Under the pieces are notes generated by a model. That model made no database searches and was not told where the DNA came from. It worked only from the letters and a program-made list of their open reading frames with translations. A DNA stretch of 64,000 bases. It comes from Antedon mediterranea (lineage: Eukaryota > Echinodermata > Crinoidea > Comatulida > Antedonidae). The translations under genes and the position numbers were made by a program. Numbering within the stretch: position 1 is the first letter of the stretch; each line of letters opens with the position of its first letter. The stretch spans positions 14,810,932 through 14,874,931 of the forward strand of contig NC_092679.1 in the NCBI RefSeq assembly GCF_964355755.1. Reading direction: 5' to 3'. Shown here piece after piece: positions 63,782-64,000 of the stretch.

Positions 63782-64000
63782 CTACGACGAATGGTTCACA
63801 TTATTACTATTTTTATAGCCTAACTATATACAGTACGCTTATATGGTTGTATCAATTAGGCTGTGTTAATATTAAGGTAGGTAGAGGTATTATGCCAAGA
63901 AATTGGAATTAAGTGAATTTAAGTAATTAGGGAAAACAGTAAAAACAAAGAAACTATTAAGCTACAAGTAAATTTTCCTCTTTAAAGTATTTGTTTAAAA

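Noticed and set aside
1-63781. MACF1/dystonin or dystrophin as the identity of the giant gene
   Set aside because: The spectrin repeats alone would allow these, but the order of LDKHKEFF, NTMPVLQDQLHHLQ, LPSRQA and the position of the disordered insert fit nesprin-1. No plakin, plectin or EF-hand sequence is seen.

Overview
This is a 64 kb window of an AT-rich, intron-rich animal nuclear genome. It lies inside one very large gene on the minus strand. I recognise the product as nesprin-1 (SYNE1-like), a giant spectrin-repeat protein of the LINC complex. The evidence is residue-level similarity, judged from memory, to the central rod of vertebrate nesprin-1. Examples are the LDKHKE(F/Y)F segment, the 'N-(T/I)-(M/P)-x-V-L/Q-(Q)-(D/E)-(Q/K)-L-H-x-L-Q-M ... 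LPSR-x-A' segment at the low-coordinate end, and the disordered insert that sits between the same two spectrin repeats. Neither the actin-binding CH domains (upstream, beyond 64,000) nor the KASH domain (downstream, before position 1) is in the window. The compact introns, single apparent nesprin gene and transposon types suggest a non-vertebrate, probably deuterostome (for example echinoderm) genome; this is inference.

Layout in transcription order (high to low coordinates). Exons e1-e3 (63,781-62,297) encode rod sequence. A 12 kb intron follows (62,296-50,285) with several nested transposons and an alternative first exon at 51,767-51,832. Exons e4-e13 (50,284-44,518) lead into three complete copies of a seven-exon cassette (e14-e20, e21-e27, e28-e34; 44,408-32,705). 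Each cassette encodes six spectrin repeats in 1,938, 1,938 and 1,941 nt, with nearly identical exon lengths and intron phases. Exons e35-e37 close this section. A single 1,749 nt exon (e38, 29,949-28,201) then encodes a largely disordered Ser/Pro/Glu-rich insert. Exons e39-e42 follow. An 11.9 kb intron (24,053-12,154) contains a second alternative first exon at 21,705-21,749. Exons e43-e52 run off the low-coordinate end. All 52 exons join in one open frame of about 13.66 kb (about 4,550 residues).

The two alternative first exons each supply an in-frame ATG and a short basic peptide spliced in phase 0 onto the next rod exon. One begins with a consensus N-myristoylation context (MGVVRSK). The other carries a nuclear-localisation-like PKRRK. 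Together they predict N-terminally truncated isoforms with different membrane or nuclear targeting, the kind of internal-promoter isoform known for vertebrate nesprins.

The introns carry many mobile elements: a hAT-like non-autonomous element, several TIR/foldback elements with target-site duplications, pogo-like and other MITEs, tRNA-derived SINE copies, degenerate non-LTR retrotransposon pieces (one open reading frame with the RT core deleted), and several minisatellites. No rRNA, functional tRNA, CRISPR array or second host gene was found.
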